Assembly: GCF_009455635.1 (NCBI RefSeq)
Contig: NZ_QPER01000001.1
Location: 558,001 to 622,000, forward strand
Direction: 5' to 3'
Source: Paraburkholderia agricolaris
GTDB taxonomy: Bacteria; Pseudomonadota; Gammaproteobacteria; Burkholderiales; Burkholderiaceae
Length of the DNA: 64,000 bases
Shown here: piece after piece, positions 30,780-39,734 of the stretch
Position numbering within the stretch: the stretch's first letter is position 1
Layout: each line of letters opens with the position of its first letter
Position numbers and translations under genes: made by a program
The notes under the pieces: generated by a model
Databases searched by the model: none
Seen by the model: only the letters and a program-made list of their open reading frames with translations
What the model was told of the DNA's origin: nothing

Positions 30780-31491
30780 AGGTGGGGCCTGCTCGGCGGT
30801 TTTGTTGTTGATCTGGATTTTGGGCGTTGGCTTGCTGTGTTCGTGGTGTGTTTGGCGTTGCCCTTCTGGTCTTTTGGCCTTTCCTTGATTTGTTAGTGGT
30901 CTATTAGCGTTGCCCCTGTGCGGGGCGGCACTTACTTTCTTTGCCGCCGTGCAAAGAAAGATAAGCAAAGAAAGCGGCTCACCCCGCCAGCTCATAAGCG
31001 GGTCCCCCGCACAGTAAGGGTAGTGGTGCATCTGGAATCCGTGCCCCCGCACACTCCGCGTTAGTGACAAAGCGCTCATCAGCTCCCACTCCGCACTACG
31101 TGCGTCGCGGACGGGTCTGCCAGGGAAACCGGGGGGCGCCTGGCACACCTGATGGTCTTGGGAAACGGGTTTCGGCGGCGTAGCGCCGCCGGAGGTATGA
31201 CTGCCTTGTCACTGAGGCGAAGTGTGCGATGGGACAGATTCCAGATGCACCACTACCGTGGCTGTGCGGGGGACCCGCTTAAGAATTAGCGGTTTGAGCC
31301 GCTTTCTTTTGCCTACTTTTCTTTGCGGCAGGCAAAGAAAAGTAGGTGCCGCCCCGCACAGGGGCAACGCTAATAGACCACTAACAAATCAAGGAAAGGC
31401 CAAAGGCCCAAAAGCCCAAAAGCCCAAAAGCCAGATCAAGAAAAGGCCAACGCCGCAGGCAAAAAAACCACCCACACCGAGGCCCCGCCTC
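30779..31491. repeat. Large imperfect intergenic palindrome between convergent genes
   Basis: The whole 715-bp gap forms two arms of ~195 bp or more (30876-31070 and 31206-31401) around a 135-bp centre. A 56-bp block is perfectly inverted: 30876-30931 against 31346-31401. Similarity is about 80 percent further in and also extends out to GAGGTGGGGCCT at 30779 and AGGCCCCGCCTC at 31480-31491. Each arm carries its own AT-rich hairpin: CTTTCTTTGC/GCAAAGAAAG at 30935-30960 and a 14-bp stem at 31313-31345. Both arms encode the same short peptide APHRGNANRPLTNQGKAK in an open frame, which I treat as a consequence of the repeat and not as genes. No transposase or target duplication is visible. Confidence 0.88.
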
Positions 31492-31494
31492 AAA

Positions 31495-32730
31495 TCACTT
31501 CCCTAATCCCGTCGCAGCAATCTGCTGCTGCACATACTGCGCGAACAGCGCATGCGTATGCGTACTCGGGTGTACCAGATCCGCAAACATGTAAGTCTGA
31601 TCAGCGCCAGCGACCGTATAAGTCTGCGGTGAGCAGAACAACGACGAGCCAAACTGCGAGCCGTACTGCGCCGGCGTCAGCCCATTCGTTGCGGCCGGAT
31701 TGGCAGTGGCATACGCAGTTGCGTTCGCTATCATCGACGTCAGATTACATGCCGTGCCGGTGTTGGCCACCGTGAAACCCAGCGCCTGGTAGTTCGGCAA
31801 CTGCTGATCCAGCCACGAGAACGCATCGGCCACAATAACCTTGCCCGTACCCAGCAGGCCCAGACTGGTCATTTGCTGGACCAGCATGTAGTTATACGCC
31901 GCGGTAATCCCGGTCAGCAACGCAGCCGCGCCCGGCGAGGCCGCGTTGGCCTGAACACCTTGCGGCGTATTGCCGATATCCGGCACCGTCGACACCACCA
32001 CGTGAGTCGCGCCCGAATTGACCATGGTCTGGACTTGCGCGGCAAGCGCGGCAGCGGCCTGCGCGATCTGCGGGGTGGGCTGCTGCTGCAGATAGCCGAC
32101 GATGAACCCGATCTGGCCCGCCTGCGTGTTCGGCACGACGCCGTGTGCCAAGGCCGTCTGCAGCGCGGTGCCAAGCGCCGTCAGATTGGCAGCGGTCGAA
32201 AACTGGAAAATGTCGTTCGCGCCGCCGTTCACCAGCACGAGCTGGTTCGAGTTGAAGCTGGTGTGCGCGCCCAGGTAGTTTGCCACCTGGGTCACCACCG
32301 GCACGGTCGTCGCCGCCATGTTGTTGGGCGCCCAACCTTCGCCTTGCGGATTGACAACGTCCGAGCCGCCTTGCGCGTAGCCAAACCCGCCCGCGGCGAC
32401 CAGCGGTTGACCGAAACCGCCCACATACGCAGCAGTCAATGTGCCGCCGTAGTACTCGGCGACTTTCTGCGTCCACACCTCACCCGGGTTGGTCGTGAAA
32501 CGGCCGCCGCCGAAGCTCGCCTGAATCACCGGCGCGTACGTGCCGACGTCTGACAAGCTGTCGCCAAACGACACGACCTGCAATTTCACGCCGCCCGCCG
32601 GCGTGCTGCTCGAATTGTTGTTGTCGCTGCTGCCGCCGCCGCAAGCCGCGAGTAGCGCAAACGCAGCACTGGCGATAGCGATCTGCGTGACGCGGACGAA
32701 ATTGCGTTGCTTCGATGTTGTTTGTTTCAT
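31495..32730 (-). CDS. SGNH/GDSL-family lipoprotein esterase
   Basis: The 411-residue exported hydrolase begins with a lipoprotein signal (LLAAC, lipid Cys at about residue 30) followed by GGGSSDNNNSSS, a flexible linker. The GDSL block I nucleophile is in VVSFGDSLSDVG; block III is LVNGGANDIFQF, and the catalytic pair D..H is in ADLVHPSTHTH near the C-terminus. These match phospholipase/esterase-type GDSL enzymes. The ATG at 32730 is chosen as the signal-peptide start; the frame runs on upstream but is basic and unlike a signal. The stop lies at the edge of the large inverted repeat. Confidence 0.88.
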   Translation of the reverse strand: MKQTTSKQRNFVRVTQIAIASAAFALLAACGGGSSDNNNSSSTPAGGVKLQVVSFGDSLSDVGTYAPVIQASFGGGRFTTNPGEVWTQKVAEYYGGTLTAAYVGGFGQPLVAAGGFGYAQGGSDVVNPQGEGWAPNNMAATTVPVVTQVANYLGAHTSFNSNQLVLVNGGANDIFQFSTAANLTALGTALQTALAHGVVPNTQAGQIGFIVGYLQQQPTPQIAQAAAALAAQVQTMVNSGATHVVVSTVPDIGNTPQGVQANAASPGAAALLTGITAAYNYMLVQQMTSLGLLGTGKVIVADAFSWLDQQLPNYQALGFTVANTGTACNLTSMIANATAYATANPAATNGLTPAQYGSQFGSSLFCSPQTYTVAGADQTYMFADLVHPSTHTHALFAQYVQQQIAATGLGK

Positions 32731-32824
32731 GTTGACTACATCTCCTCGTATGTGTGGCCCTGATGCCATGTGTTGCAGGCGGCGCCCACCGCGTCGGCGG
32801 CGTGACGACAGCTTACAGAATCTT

Positions 32825-33775
32825 CTACGGTCTGCGCGGGGTTTGAAACGCGGCCGTATGCTTGTCTTCAATATTCGAATTCCCGCCGGACCCCGCGACA
32901 AGGGTACTCGCACCGGCGGCGCGGCGCGCGTGATAATCCGCAGCCCATGCGGGCGGTGCGAACAGCGCGCACAACTTGTTGCGCCAGCCTCGTACGCTCA
33001 CGAAGTCGGCCGCCATCGACGCCCATTCGTGAAACGTCGCCTTCAGCGGGTTGTAAGTGTGAAGCGGCTCGACGATGCCGTACACCGGCGCATCGTGCGG
33101 ATCTTCCTCGACATAGCTGCCGAACAGGCGATCCCAGATCACCAGCACGCCAGCATAGTTGCGGTCGATATAGCGGTCGTTGCGCGCGTGATGCACCCGG
33201 TGAATCGACGGCGTATTGAACACGTATTCGAGCCAGCCGAGTTTGCCGATCGCCTGGGTATGCACGAAGAACTGAAAGCCGAGATTGATCAGCACGATGG
33301 CGACGATCTGCTTCGGCGGAAAGCCCAGCACGGCGAGCGGAATCCAGAAGAGCCACATGCCGGCAACCGGATACATCAGGCTCTGGCGGAACGCGGTCGA
33401 AAAATTCATCCGCTCCGACGAATGATGCACGACATGCGCGGCCCACAACCAGCGCACGCGGTGGCTGCACCGGTGGAACACGTAGTAGAGCAGATCCTGC
33501 GCGATGAACAGCACGACAAACGACACCCAGGTCGCCGGCCACGTGGCGACGCGATAGTGATCGTAGAAGAATGCATAAACGGGAATGATCGCGAGCCACG
33601 CGAGTTTGTCGGCGGCTTGCTGCATCAGTGCGAGCGCGGCGTTGCAAAACGTGTCGCGCCAGCTATAAAGCTGCGCGCCGGGGCGCGTACGCCGCAGGTG
33701 CCACGCCTCCCAGCCAATGCATGCGAGAAAGACTGGCGCCATGGCGAGCAGCAGCAATTCGGCATCGAATTGCAT
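32825..33775 (-). CDS. Sterol desaturase/fatty acid hydroxylase family protein
   Basis: The 316-residue integral membrane di-iron enzyme has the histidine clusters VFHRCSHRVRWLWAAHVVHHSSE and HRVHHARNDRYIDRNYAG, with a third His in FFVHTQAIGKLG. About four membrane helices surround them. The family hydroxylates or desaturates lipids, carotenoids or sphingolipid-like substrates. The start at 33775 follows GGAGG. It lies 95 bp from the GDSL lipoprotein gene on the same strand; the substrate is unknown. Confidence 0.88.
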   Translation of the reverse strand: MQFDAELLLLAMAPVFLACIGWEAWHLRRTRPGAQLYSWRDTFCNAALALMQQAADKLAWLAIIPVYAFFYDHYRVATWPATWVSFVVLFIAQDLLYYVFHRCSHRVRWLWAAHVVHHSSERMNFSTAFRQSLMYPVAGMWLFWIPLAVLGFPPKQIVAIVLINLGFQFFVHTQAIGKLGWLEYVFNTPSIHRVHHARNDRYIDRNYAGVLVIWDRLFGSYVEEDPHDAPVYGIVEPLHTYNPLKATFHEWASMAADFVSVRGWRNKLCALFAPPAWAADYHARRAAGASTLVAGSGGNSNIEDKHTAAFQTPRRP

Positions 33776-33970
33776 GGTGTCTTCCTCCGTGGTCCCTGGC
33801 CGCTGCGTTTGCCGCAACGGACGTTGTCGTTTTCGTTTGATCGGGCCACGCCACCGTAACGGCTGCGCGGCTCGTGCGCTACGCGTTGCGTTTTACGCGC
33901 GCCTCAAACACTGCCCGACAGCGTACACGCTTGGGCGCGTTGCGGCGCGCGGGTTCTATAGAAGGAATCC

Positions 33971-35644
33971 TCAATGGGCGTTGCGCTTGTGCGGGTTTTT
34001 CCTGGGCTTGCTGCCGCGCGGTTCGGCAACGGTGTCGGAGACCTTCGTAAATCCCTGGGACGGACCCTGATAGACCCATTCGAGCAAGGCGTCGTGCGCG
34101 GCGCGCGCGGCCTCCGAATGCGGGTCGTTGATCAGGCTCACCACCACATAGCTATTGCCGTCCGCCGAGGCCACATAGCCGGCGATCGCCCGCACGTCGC
34201 GCAGGGTGCCGGTCTTGATGTGCGCGTTGCCGCCCGCGCCCTGGTTGGTCAGGCGGTTGCGCATCGTGCCGTCGACGCCGGCAATCGGCAGCGATTCCAC
34301 GAACACCTGGGCGACCGGGCTCGCATTGGCCCGCTGCAGCAGATCGGCGAGCGAGAGCGCGGTCACGTGCTCGTCGCGTGACAGGCCCGAGCCGTTGTCG
34401 AGCGTCAGGTCCTGCATGTCGACACTGTCGCGGCGCAGAAACGCCTTGATCGCGCGTGCCGATTTGGCGGGCGTGGCGGGTGGCCTTTCTTCCGTTGCGC
34501 CGATCGTCAGAAACAGGTTGCGCGCCATCGTGTTGTTGCTGAACTTGTTGATGTCGCGAACGATGTCGGACAGCACCGGCCCCTGGTGCGTGGCGACGAG
34601 GCGCGCGCCGACCGGCACCGCGCCTTCGCGGGTCGCGCCAGTGAAGGTGCCGCCGGTTTGCTGCCACAGCGCGAGGAAGCCGCCCGCGAAGAACGCGGTG
34701 TGGTCGAGCACGGCGACGTTGAGCGTGCGCGGACCGCAGCGCACCGAGTAGTCGCCGTCGAACGACGCCACCACGGTGCCATTGGGCTGCGGCGTCACGG
34801 TGGGCGAGACCGAGGCGGCGTCGCCGCGGCACGGGCCGTTGACGGCGTGCATCTGATTGTCGATCTGCAACTGCGAGAGCGCCGGCAGCACGTCGATTGT
34901 GACGGTGCCGTCCGGGGACGGCGTCAACGTGAACGACAGCGATTTGAAGGCGTACAGCAGCGGATCGGGGCCGACGTTGTACGGCGCGGTGGCGTCGTCG
35001 TCGAACGGCGGCAGATCGCGCGTGGAGGGGTCGAAGTAGCGCTTGTCGAGTACCAGCGCGCCATCCACACCGGTGATGCCTGCCTTGTGGATCTTCTGCA
35101 CGAGGTCGATCAGTTCTTCGGGCACGAGTTTCGGATCGCCCGTGCCCTGAATGTACAGATTGCCGTGCAGCACGCCGTTGGCGTCGAGTGTGCCGTCCGC
35201 GTAGGCGTTCGTGCGCCAGCGATAGTCCGGGCCCAGGATCGACAGGCCGGAGTAGGTGGTGACGAGCTTCATCGTCGAGGCGGGCATCATCGGCTTGGCC
35301 GCGTTCAGCGCGACGATCGGCGTGCGGTCGCCGACTTTTTCGACCACCACGCTGATCGACGACAAGGGCACGTGCGCGCGCTGCAGACCGATCATCACCG
35401 ATTGCGGCAACACCGTGGTGACATTGACGCTCGGATGGGCGGCCTTGACGCGCGCCTGCGCGGTCAGCGGCAGTGCCGCGCCGCTACCGAGCGCGGCGCA
35501 GGCAAAGAGCCATGCCGCCGTGCGCGGCGCGAAGCGGCGCGGCAGGGAGCCGGCAGAGACAGAGGAGCGTGGCCGCAGCGCCACACGGCGTGCGAAGGAA
35601 GGCAAACAGGCGGACAAAAAATCAGGGAAAAAAGCGTGCGTCAT
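33971..35644 (-). CDS. dacB: D-alanyl-D-alanine carboxypeptidase/endopeptidase PBP4 (S13 family)
   Basis: The 557-residue periplasmic protein trims peptidoglycan side chains and cuts cross-links. Penicillin-binding motifs are Ser123 in PASTMKLVTT (SxxK), SNN in INKFSNNTMARN, and KTG in AHIKTGTLRDV. The large insert of class C low-mass PBPs lies between the first two. The signal sequence is odd: about 42 polar, basic residues precede the hydrophobic core at residues 44-63. No internal Met offers a shorter start, though a GTG at residue 21 is possible. The tail is basic (RGSKPRKNPHKRN). Confidence 0.94.
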   Translation of the reverse strand: MTHAFFPDFLSACLPSFARRVALRPRSSVSAGSLPRRFAPRTAAWLFACAALGSGAALPLTAQARVKAAHPSVNVTTVLPQSVMIGLQRAHVPLSSISVVVEKVGDRTPIVALNAAKPMMPASTMKLVTTYSGLSILGPDYRWRTNAYADGTLDANGVLHGNLYIQGTGDPKLVPEELIDLVQKIHKAGITGVDGALVLDKRYFDPSTRDLPPFDDDATAPYNVGPDPLLYAFKSLSFTLTPSPDGTVTIDVLPALSQLQIDNQMHAVNGPCRGDAASVSPTVTPQPNGTVVASFDGDYSVRCGPRTLNVAVLDHTAFFAGGFLALWQQTGGTFTGATREGAVPVGARLVATHQGPVLSDIVRDINKFSNNTMARNLFLTIGATEERPPATPAKSARAIKAFLRRDSVDMQDLTLDNGSGLSRDEHVTALSLADLLQRANASPVAQVFVESLPIAGVDGTMRNRLTNQGAGGNAHIKTGTLRDVRAIAGYVASADGNSYVVVSLINDPHSEAARAAHDALLEWVYQGPSQGFTKVSDTVAEPRGSKPRKNPHKRNAH

Positions 35645-35859
35645 GGACCAAGCGAAGAAGCAGGATTTCAGGGCGCGGCGGCGCGCGGCAAGCCAGAGTG
35701 TGTCGAAGCACTTGTCACGCGCGGAAAACCGCCGCGCGACGCAAAGCGCTCATTGTAGAGACATGCCGCCTGGCTGCGGTGAAAAAGCGTCGCTTGGCGC
35801 GCACGTGGGGCCGGGCGCTAGAATGCGGCATCATCAAATGTTTCGGGACCGATTCAACC

Positions 35860-36522
35860 ATGCGCATATTGCTAGTCGAAGACGACCGGATGATCGCCGA
35901 AGGCGTGCGCAAGGCGCTACGCGGTGAAGGCTTCGCTGTCGACTGGGTGGAAGACGGCGAAGCGGCGCTCAGCGCGGCGACCGGCCAACCTTACGATCTG
36001 GTGCTGCTCGATCTCGGCCTGCCCAAACGCGACGGGCTCGAGGTGTTGCGCACGCTGCGCGCCAAGGGTCACGCCACGCCGGTGCTGATCCTCACCGCAC
36101 GCGACGCGGTCGCCGACCGCGTCAAAGGACTCGACGCCGGCGCCGACGATTACCTTGTCAAACCTTTCGATCTCGACGAGCTCGGCGCCCGCATGCGCGC
36201 GCTGATCCGCCGGCAATCGGGCCGCAGCGATTCGACGATTCGTCACGGCAACCTGACGCTCGATCCCGCCTCGCATCAGGTCACGCTCGACGGCGCGCCG
36301 GTCGCGCTGTCGGCGCGCGAATTCGCGCTGCTCGAGGCGTTGATCGCCCGGCCCGGCGCGGTGCTCTCGAAGAGCCAGCTCGAAGAAAAAATGTACGGCT
36401 GGGGTGAGGAGATCGGCAGCAATACCGTCGAGGTCTACATTCACGCGCTGCGCAAGAAGCTTGGCGCGGATCTGATCCGCAATGTGCGCGGTCTTGGCTA
36501 CATGATCGCCAAGGACGCCTGA
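35860..36522 (+). CDS. OmpR-family response regulator, QseB/PmrA-like
   Basis: The 220-residue regulator has a receiver domain (MRILLVEDDRMIAEGVRKAL, phospho-acceptor Asp51 in LLLDLGLPKRDG, KPFDLDEL) and a winged-helix domain (LSAREFALLEALIARPG, EEIGSNTVEVYIHALRKKL, RGLGYMI). The order and residues match the QseB/PmrA subgroup, whose members bind tandem TTAA half-sites. Its kinase starts four bases after its stop. Likely targets include the downstream htrA gene, which carries two such boxes. Upstream frame to 35473 overlaps the divergent dacB region and is ignored. Confidence 0.92.
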   Translation: MRILLVEDDRMIAEGVRKALRGEGFAVDWVEDGEAALSAATGQPYDLVLLDLGLPKRDGLEVLRTLRAKGHATPVLILTARDAVADRVKGLDAGADDYLVKPFDLDELGARMRALIRRQSGRSDSTIRHGNLTLDPASHQVTLDGAPVALSAREFALLEALIARPGAVLSKSQLEEKMYGWGEEIGSNTVEVYIHALRKKLGADLIRNVRGLGYMIAKDA

Positions 36523-36526
36523 GCCG

Positions 36527-37828
36527 ATGCGTTCGATTCGCCGTCAATTGTTGTTCTGGCTGCTCGCGCTGGTGTTGCTCGGCGTCGGCATTGCGGGTTG
36601 GCTGATCTACCGGCAAGCGCTTGCCGAAGCCAACGAACTATTCGACTACCAGCTGGAGCAGATTGCCGCGGCGCTGCCATCGGAACCGTTCTCGCAGGTG
36701 CTCGGTTCGCGCGATACCGGCGACGAAGGCATCGTGCTGCAGATCTGGAACCGCAACGGCGTGTTGATGTACTACTCGCGCCCGCGTGCGCCGCTCGCGC
36801 CGCGCGCCGAACTCGGCTTTTCGACCGAGCGCACGGAGCGCGGCGACTGGCGGGTGTACGGCGCGATCGTTGGCGATAACGTCGTGCAACTGGCGCAGCC
36901 GGTGTCGGTGCGCAACCGGCTCGCGGCGAACGTCGCATTGCGAACCCTCTGGCCGTTGATCGTGCTGTTGCCGTTGTTGGGGCTGGCGGTGTGGGTGACC
37001 GTCGGGCGCGGGCTGCGGCCCTTGCGGCGCGTGACCAGTGCGCTCGACGCGCGCCACCCCGAAGCGCTCGACCCGTTGCCCGATCAGCGTCTGCCGCTCG
37101 AAGTGCAGCCGCTCGTGCGCGCGTTGAACGGCCTGCTCGAACGGCTCGCCACCGCGCTCGATATCCAGAAGGCATTTGTCGCCGATGCCGCGCACGAATT
37201 GCGCACGCCGCTCGCCGCCGTGCAGATCCAGACGCAGCTGGTGGCCCGCGCGAAAGACGATGCCGCGCGCGGCGAGGCGCTGGCCGATCTGCAGGCGGGT
37301 GTCACGCGCGCCACGCGGCTTGCCGAACAGTTGCTGGCGCTCGCGCGATCGGAACCCGATGGTCTTGCCGTCACCAATACGATCGATCTGCGCGCGCTGT
37401 TGCAGGACTGCGTGGTGGCGTATGCGCCGCTTGCGCAGAATCGCGGCGTCGATCTCGGTATCGAGGCGAGCGAACCCGCTACGGTGACAGGCGACGCCGA
37501 CGCGCTGCGCGTCATGTTCAACAACCTCGTTGATAACGCAACCAAATACACGCCGCGAGGCGGGCGCGTCGACGTCAGTCTGTCGGTCGAGGAAGGGCAT
37601 CCGGTGGTGCGGATTGCCGACAGCGGGCCGGGTATCGAGCCGGCCGAACGCGAGCGCGTATTCGATCGCTTCTACCGGGCCGGCGCCGGCGCGGATCGTG
37701 CGCGTACCGACGTGGCGGGCAGCGGTCTCGGCCTTGCGATCGTGCGTCGCATCGCGACCCAGCATCATGCGGCGGTGAAGCTCGACGAGTCCGCCGCGGG
37801 TGGTCTGCAGGTCGACGTGCGCTTCTGA
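36527..37828 (+). CDS. Sensor histidine kinase, QseC/PmrB-like
   Basis: The 433-residue inner-membrane kinase has helices at about 8-28 and 139-160 and a ~110-residue periplasmic domain of the 2CSK_N type. A HAMP-like linker leads to the phospho-acceptor His223 in DAAHELRTPLAAVQIQ. N (NNLVDNATKYTP), G1 (DSGPGI), F (FDRFYR) and G2 (GSGLGLAIV) boxes follow. It pairs with the response regulator just upstream. The signal is unknown; QseC-like kinases sense small molecules and PmrB-like ones sense metals or envelope damage. A secreted protease follows after 156 bp. Confidence 0.92.
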   Translation: MRSIRRQLLFWLLALVLLGVGIAGWLIYRQALAEANELFDYQLEQIAAALPSEPFSQVLGSRDTGDEGIVLQIWNRNGVLMYYSRPRAPLAPRAELGFSTERTERGDWRVYGAIVGDNVVQLAQPVSVRNRLAANVALRTLWPLIVLLPLLGLAVWVTVGRGLRPLRRVTSALDARHPEALDPLPDQRLPLEVQPLVRALNGLLERLATALDIQKAFVADAAHELRTPLAAVQIQTQLVARAKDDAARGEALADLQAGVTRATRLAEQLLALARSEPDGLAVTNTIDLRALLQDCVVAYAPLAQNRGVDLGIEASEPATVTGDADALRVMFNNLVDNATKYTPRGGRVDVSLSVEEGHPVVRIADSGPGIEPAERERVFDRFYRAGAGADRARTDVAGSGLGLAIVRRIATQHHAAVKLDESAAGGLQVDVRF

Positions 37829-37866
37829 ATGTGAGGCTTTCTGTTCGTAAAGTGATTCCAACTGGG

Positions 37867-37926
37867 CTTAAGCGAGGCTTAAAAACGGACTGGAAGCGAT
37901 CTGGCGCTGCTTAAGACTCTTTTAAG
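37867..37926 (+). promoter_or_regulatory. Two PmrA/QseB-type TTAA boxes upstream of the htrA gene
   Basis: Box 1 is CTTAAG-CGAGG-CTTAAA (37867-37883) and box 2 is CTTAAG-ACTCT-TTTAAG (37910-37926). Each has two direct TTAA half-sites separated by five bases, as in the consensus for PmrA/QseB-type regulators. Their starts are 43 bp apart, close to four helical turns. The htrA ATG lies 59 bp after the second box. Confidence 0.6.
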
Positions 37927-37984
37927 CGATGCCACGTACGCTTCATCTCATTCCAGAGCCTTTTTCTCCAGTCAGGAGTACACG

Positions 37985-39502
37985 ATGAACGCGAAAACCT
38001 TGTCCCGCAGCGCTGTTGCAGTGGCTGTCGCCGTAGCGCTTTCCGCCGGCTATGTGGCGGGGCATCGCGACGTGCCCGCGCCGCAGGTGATCACGCCGGC
38101 GCAGGCCGCGATGATGCCTGCTGAAGCCGCCGCGAAGACCGGCATCCCCGATTTCTCGGGCCTCGTTGAAACCTATGGCCCGGCCGTCGTCAACATCAGC
38201 GCGAAGCATGTGGTCAAGCAGGCCGCATTGCGCGGTAACGGCGGCATGACCGGCAACAGCGGCAACCAGTTGCCGATCGATCCGAGCGATCCGTTCTATC
38301 AGTTCTACAAGCACTTCTTCGGCGGCATGCCGGGCATGCAAGGCGGCGACGGCGGCGATGCGCCCGATCAGCCGAGCGCGAGCCTCGGCTCGGGATTCAT
38401 CGTCAGCAGCGACGGCTACATCCTGACCAATGCCCACGTGGTGGACGGCGCGAACGTCGTCACTGTGAAGCTCACCGACAAGCGCGAATTCAAGGCGAAA
38501 GTGGTCGGCGCCGACAAGCAGTCCGACGTCGCCGTGCTGAAGATCGACGCGAGCAATCTGCCCACCGTGAAGATCGGCGATCCGCGTCAGAGCAAGGTCG
38601 GCCAATGGGTGGTCGCGATCGGCTCGCCTTACGGTTTCGACAATACGGTGACCTCGGGCATCATCAGCGCGAAGTCGCGCTCGCTGCCGAACGAAAACTA
38701 CACGCCGTTCATCCAGACCGACGTGCCGGTGAACCCGGGTAATTCGGGTGGTCCGCTGTTCAATCTGCAAGGCGAAGTGATCGGCATCAACTCGATGATC
38801 TATTCGCAGACGGGTGGCTTCCAGGGCCTTTCGTTCGCGATTCCGATCAATGAAGCGATCAAGGTCAAGGACGACCTCGTCAAGACTGGCCACGTGAGCC
38901 GTGGGCGCCTCGGCGTCGCGGTGCAGGGCATGAATCAGACGCTGGCCGATTCGTTCGGCATGCAGAAGCCGCAAGGCGCGCTCGTCAGCTCGGTCGATCC
39001 GGGCGGTCCGGCCGCCAAGGGTGGTTTGCAACCGGGCGACGTGATTTTGTCGGTGAACGGTGACCCGGTCGGCGACTCGTCGGATCTGCCCTCGCAGGTC
39101 GCCGGTCTGGCGCCGGGCAGCAAGGCCACCGTGCAGGTATGGCGGGACAAGGCCACCAAGGACCTGACGGTGACGATCGGTTCGTTGTCGGATGCGAAGG
39201 TGGCCTCGGATAAGGCCGATCAGCCAACCCAGTTGCAAGGCCGGCTCGGCGTGGCGGTGCGGCCGCTGACGCCGGAAGAGAAGAGCGGCGCCTCGGTGTC
39301 GCACGGTCTGCTGGTGCAGCAATCGGGCGGCGCGGCTGAAAGCGCCGGCATCCAGCCGGGCGACGTGATTCTCGCGGTCAATGGCCGGCCCGTCACCAGC
39401 GTCGATCAGTTGAAGCAGATGATTGCCAGCGCGGGCAACAGCATCGCGTTGCTGATCCAGCGCGATAACGCGCAGATCTTCGTGCCGGTCGATCTCGGCT
39501 AA
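37985..39502 (+). CDS. Periplasmic Do-type serine protease (DegQ/HtrA/MucD family)
   Basis: The 505-residue protein is exported (hydrophobic core at residues 9-25) and folds as chymotrypsin-like protease plus two PDZ domains. The catalytic triad is His151 (TNAHVV), Asp181 (SDVAVLK) and Ser254 (NPGNSGGPLF). The insert between residues 85 and 130 is Gly/Met-rich, as in MucD and DegQ. PDZ1 follows GRLGVAVQGM, and PDZ2 follows GRLGVAVRPLTPEE. The protein degrades or refolds misfolded envelope proteins. It is probably regulated by the upstream QseBC-like pair. A strong terminator follows. Confidence 0.95.
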   Translation: MNAKTLSRSAVAVAVAVALSAGYVAGHRDVPAPQVITPAQAAMMPAEAAAKTGIPDFSGLVETYGPAVVNISAKHVVKQAALRGNGGMTGNSGNQLPIDPSDPFYQFYKHFFGGMPGMQGGDGGDAPDQPSASLGSGFIVSSDGYILTNAHVVDGANVVTVKLTDKREFKAKVVGADKQSDVAVLKIDASNLPTVKIGDPRQSKVGQWVVAIGSPYGFDNTVTSGIISAKSRSLPNENYTPFIQTDVPVNPGNSGGPLFNLQGEVIGINSMIYSQTGGFQGLSFAIPINEAIKVKDDLVKTGHVSRGRLGVAVQGMNQTLADSFGMQKPQGALVSSVDPGGPAAKGGLQPGDVILSVNGDPVGDSSDLPSQVAGLAPGSKATVQVWRDKATKDLTVTIGSLSDAKVASDKADQPTQLQGRLGVAVRPLTPEEKSGASVSHGLLVQQSGGAAESAGIQPGDVILAVNGRPVTSVDQLKQMIASAGNSIALLIQRDNAQIFVPVDLG

Positions 39503-39522
39503 GCGGGGATTGAGGTAACGTG

Positions 39523-39565
39523 TGCCGGTCCTTTGCACTTACTGCCGACGGACCGGCATTTTTTT
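39523..39565 (+). terminator. Rho-independent terminator after htrA-like gene
   Basis: TGCCGGTCC and GGACCGGCA form a perfect 9-bp stem, followed by T7, 20 bp after the protease stop. Confidence 0.92.
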
Positions 39566-39734
39566 ACCCGTCCTGTCATTGCGCAGCCGTGAGGAAGGGC
39601 GCTCTGTGCCGCACAGCGTGGCGCAGCAGCAGTTTCTGACGACGCAAACCGATGCCTGGCATGCAGGTTGCGTCTCTCTTGATCCGGACCCACGGGGGAC
39701 CCCGGACGACAAGATCTTAAAAAGGAGCGAACCG

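Noticed and set aside
30741..31148. Open frame reading into the intergenic palindrome (minus strand)
   Set aside because: It encodes the same short peptide as the opposite arm only because the DNA is an inverted repeat; no conserved domain or ribosome site.
31222..31506. Open frame in the right arm of the palindrome (plus strand)
   Set aside because: Shares APHRGNANRPLTNQGKAK with the left arm for the same reason and ends in Lys/Pro low complexity.
35256..35927. Open frames between dacB and the response regulator
   Set aside because: They lie antisense to dacB and overlap the regulator promoter; no ribosome site or domain.
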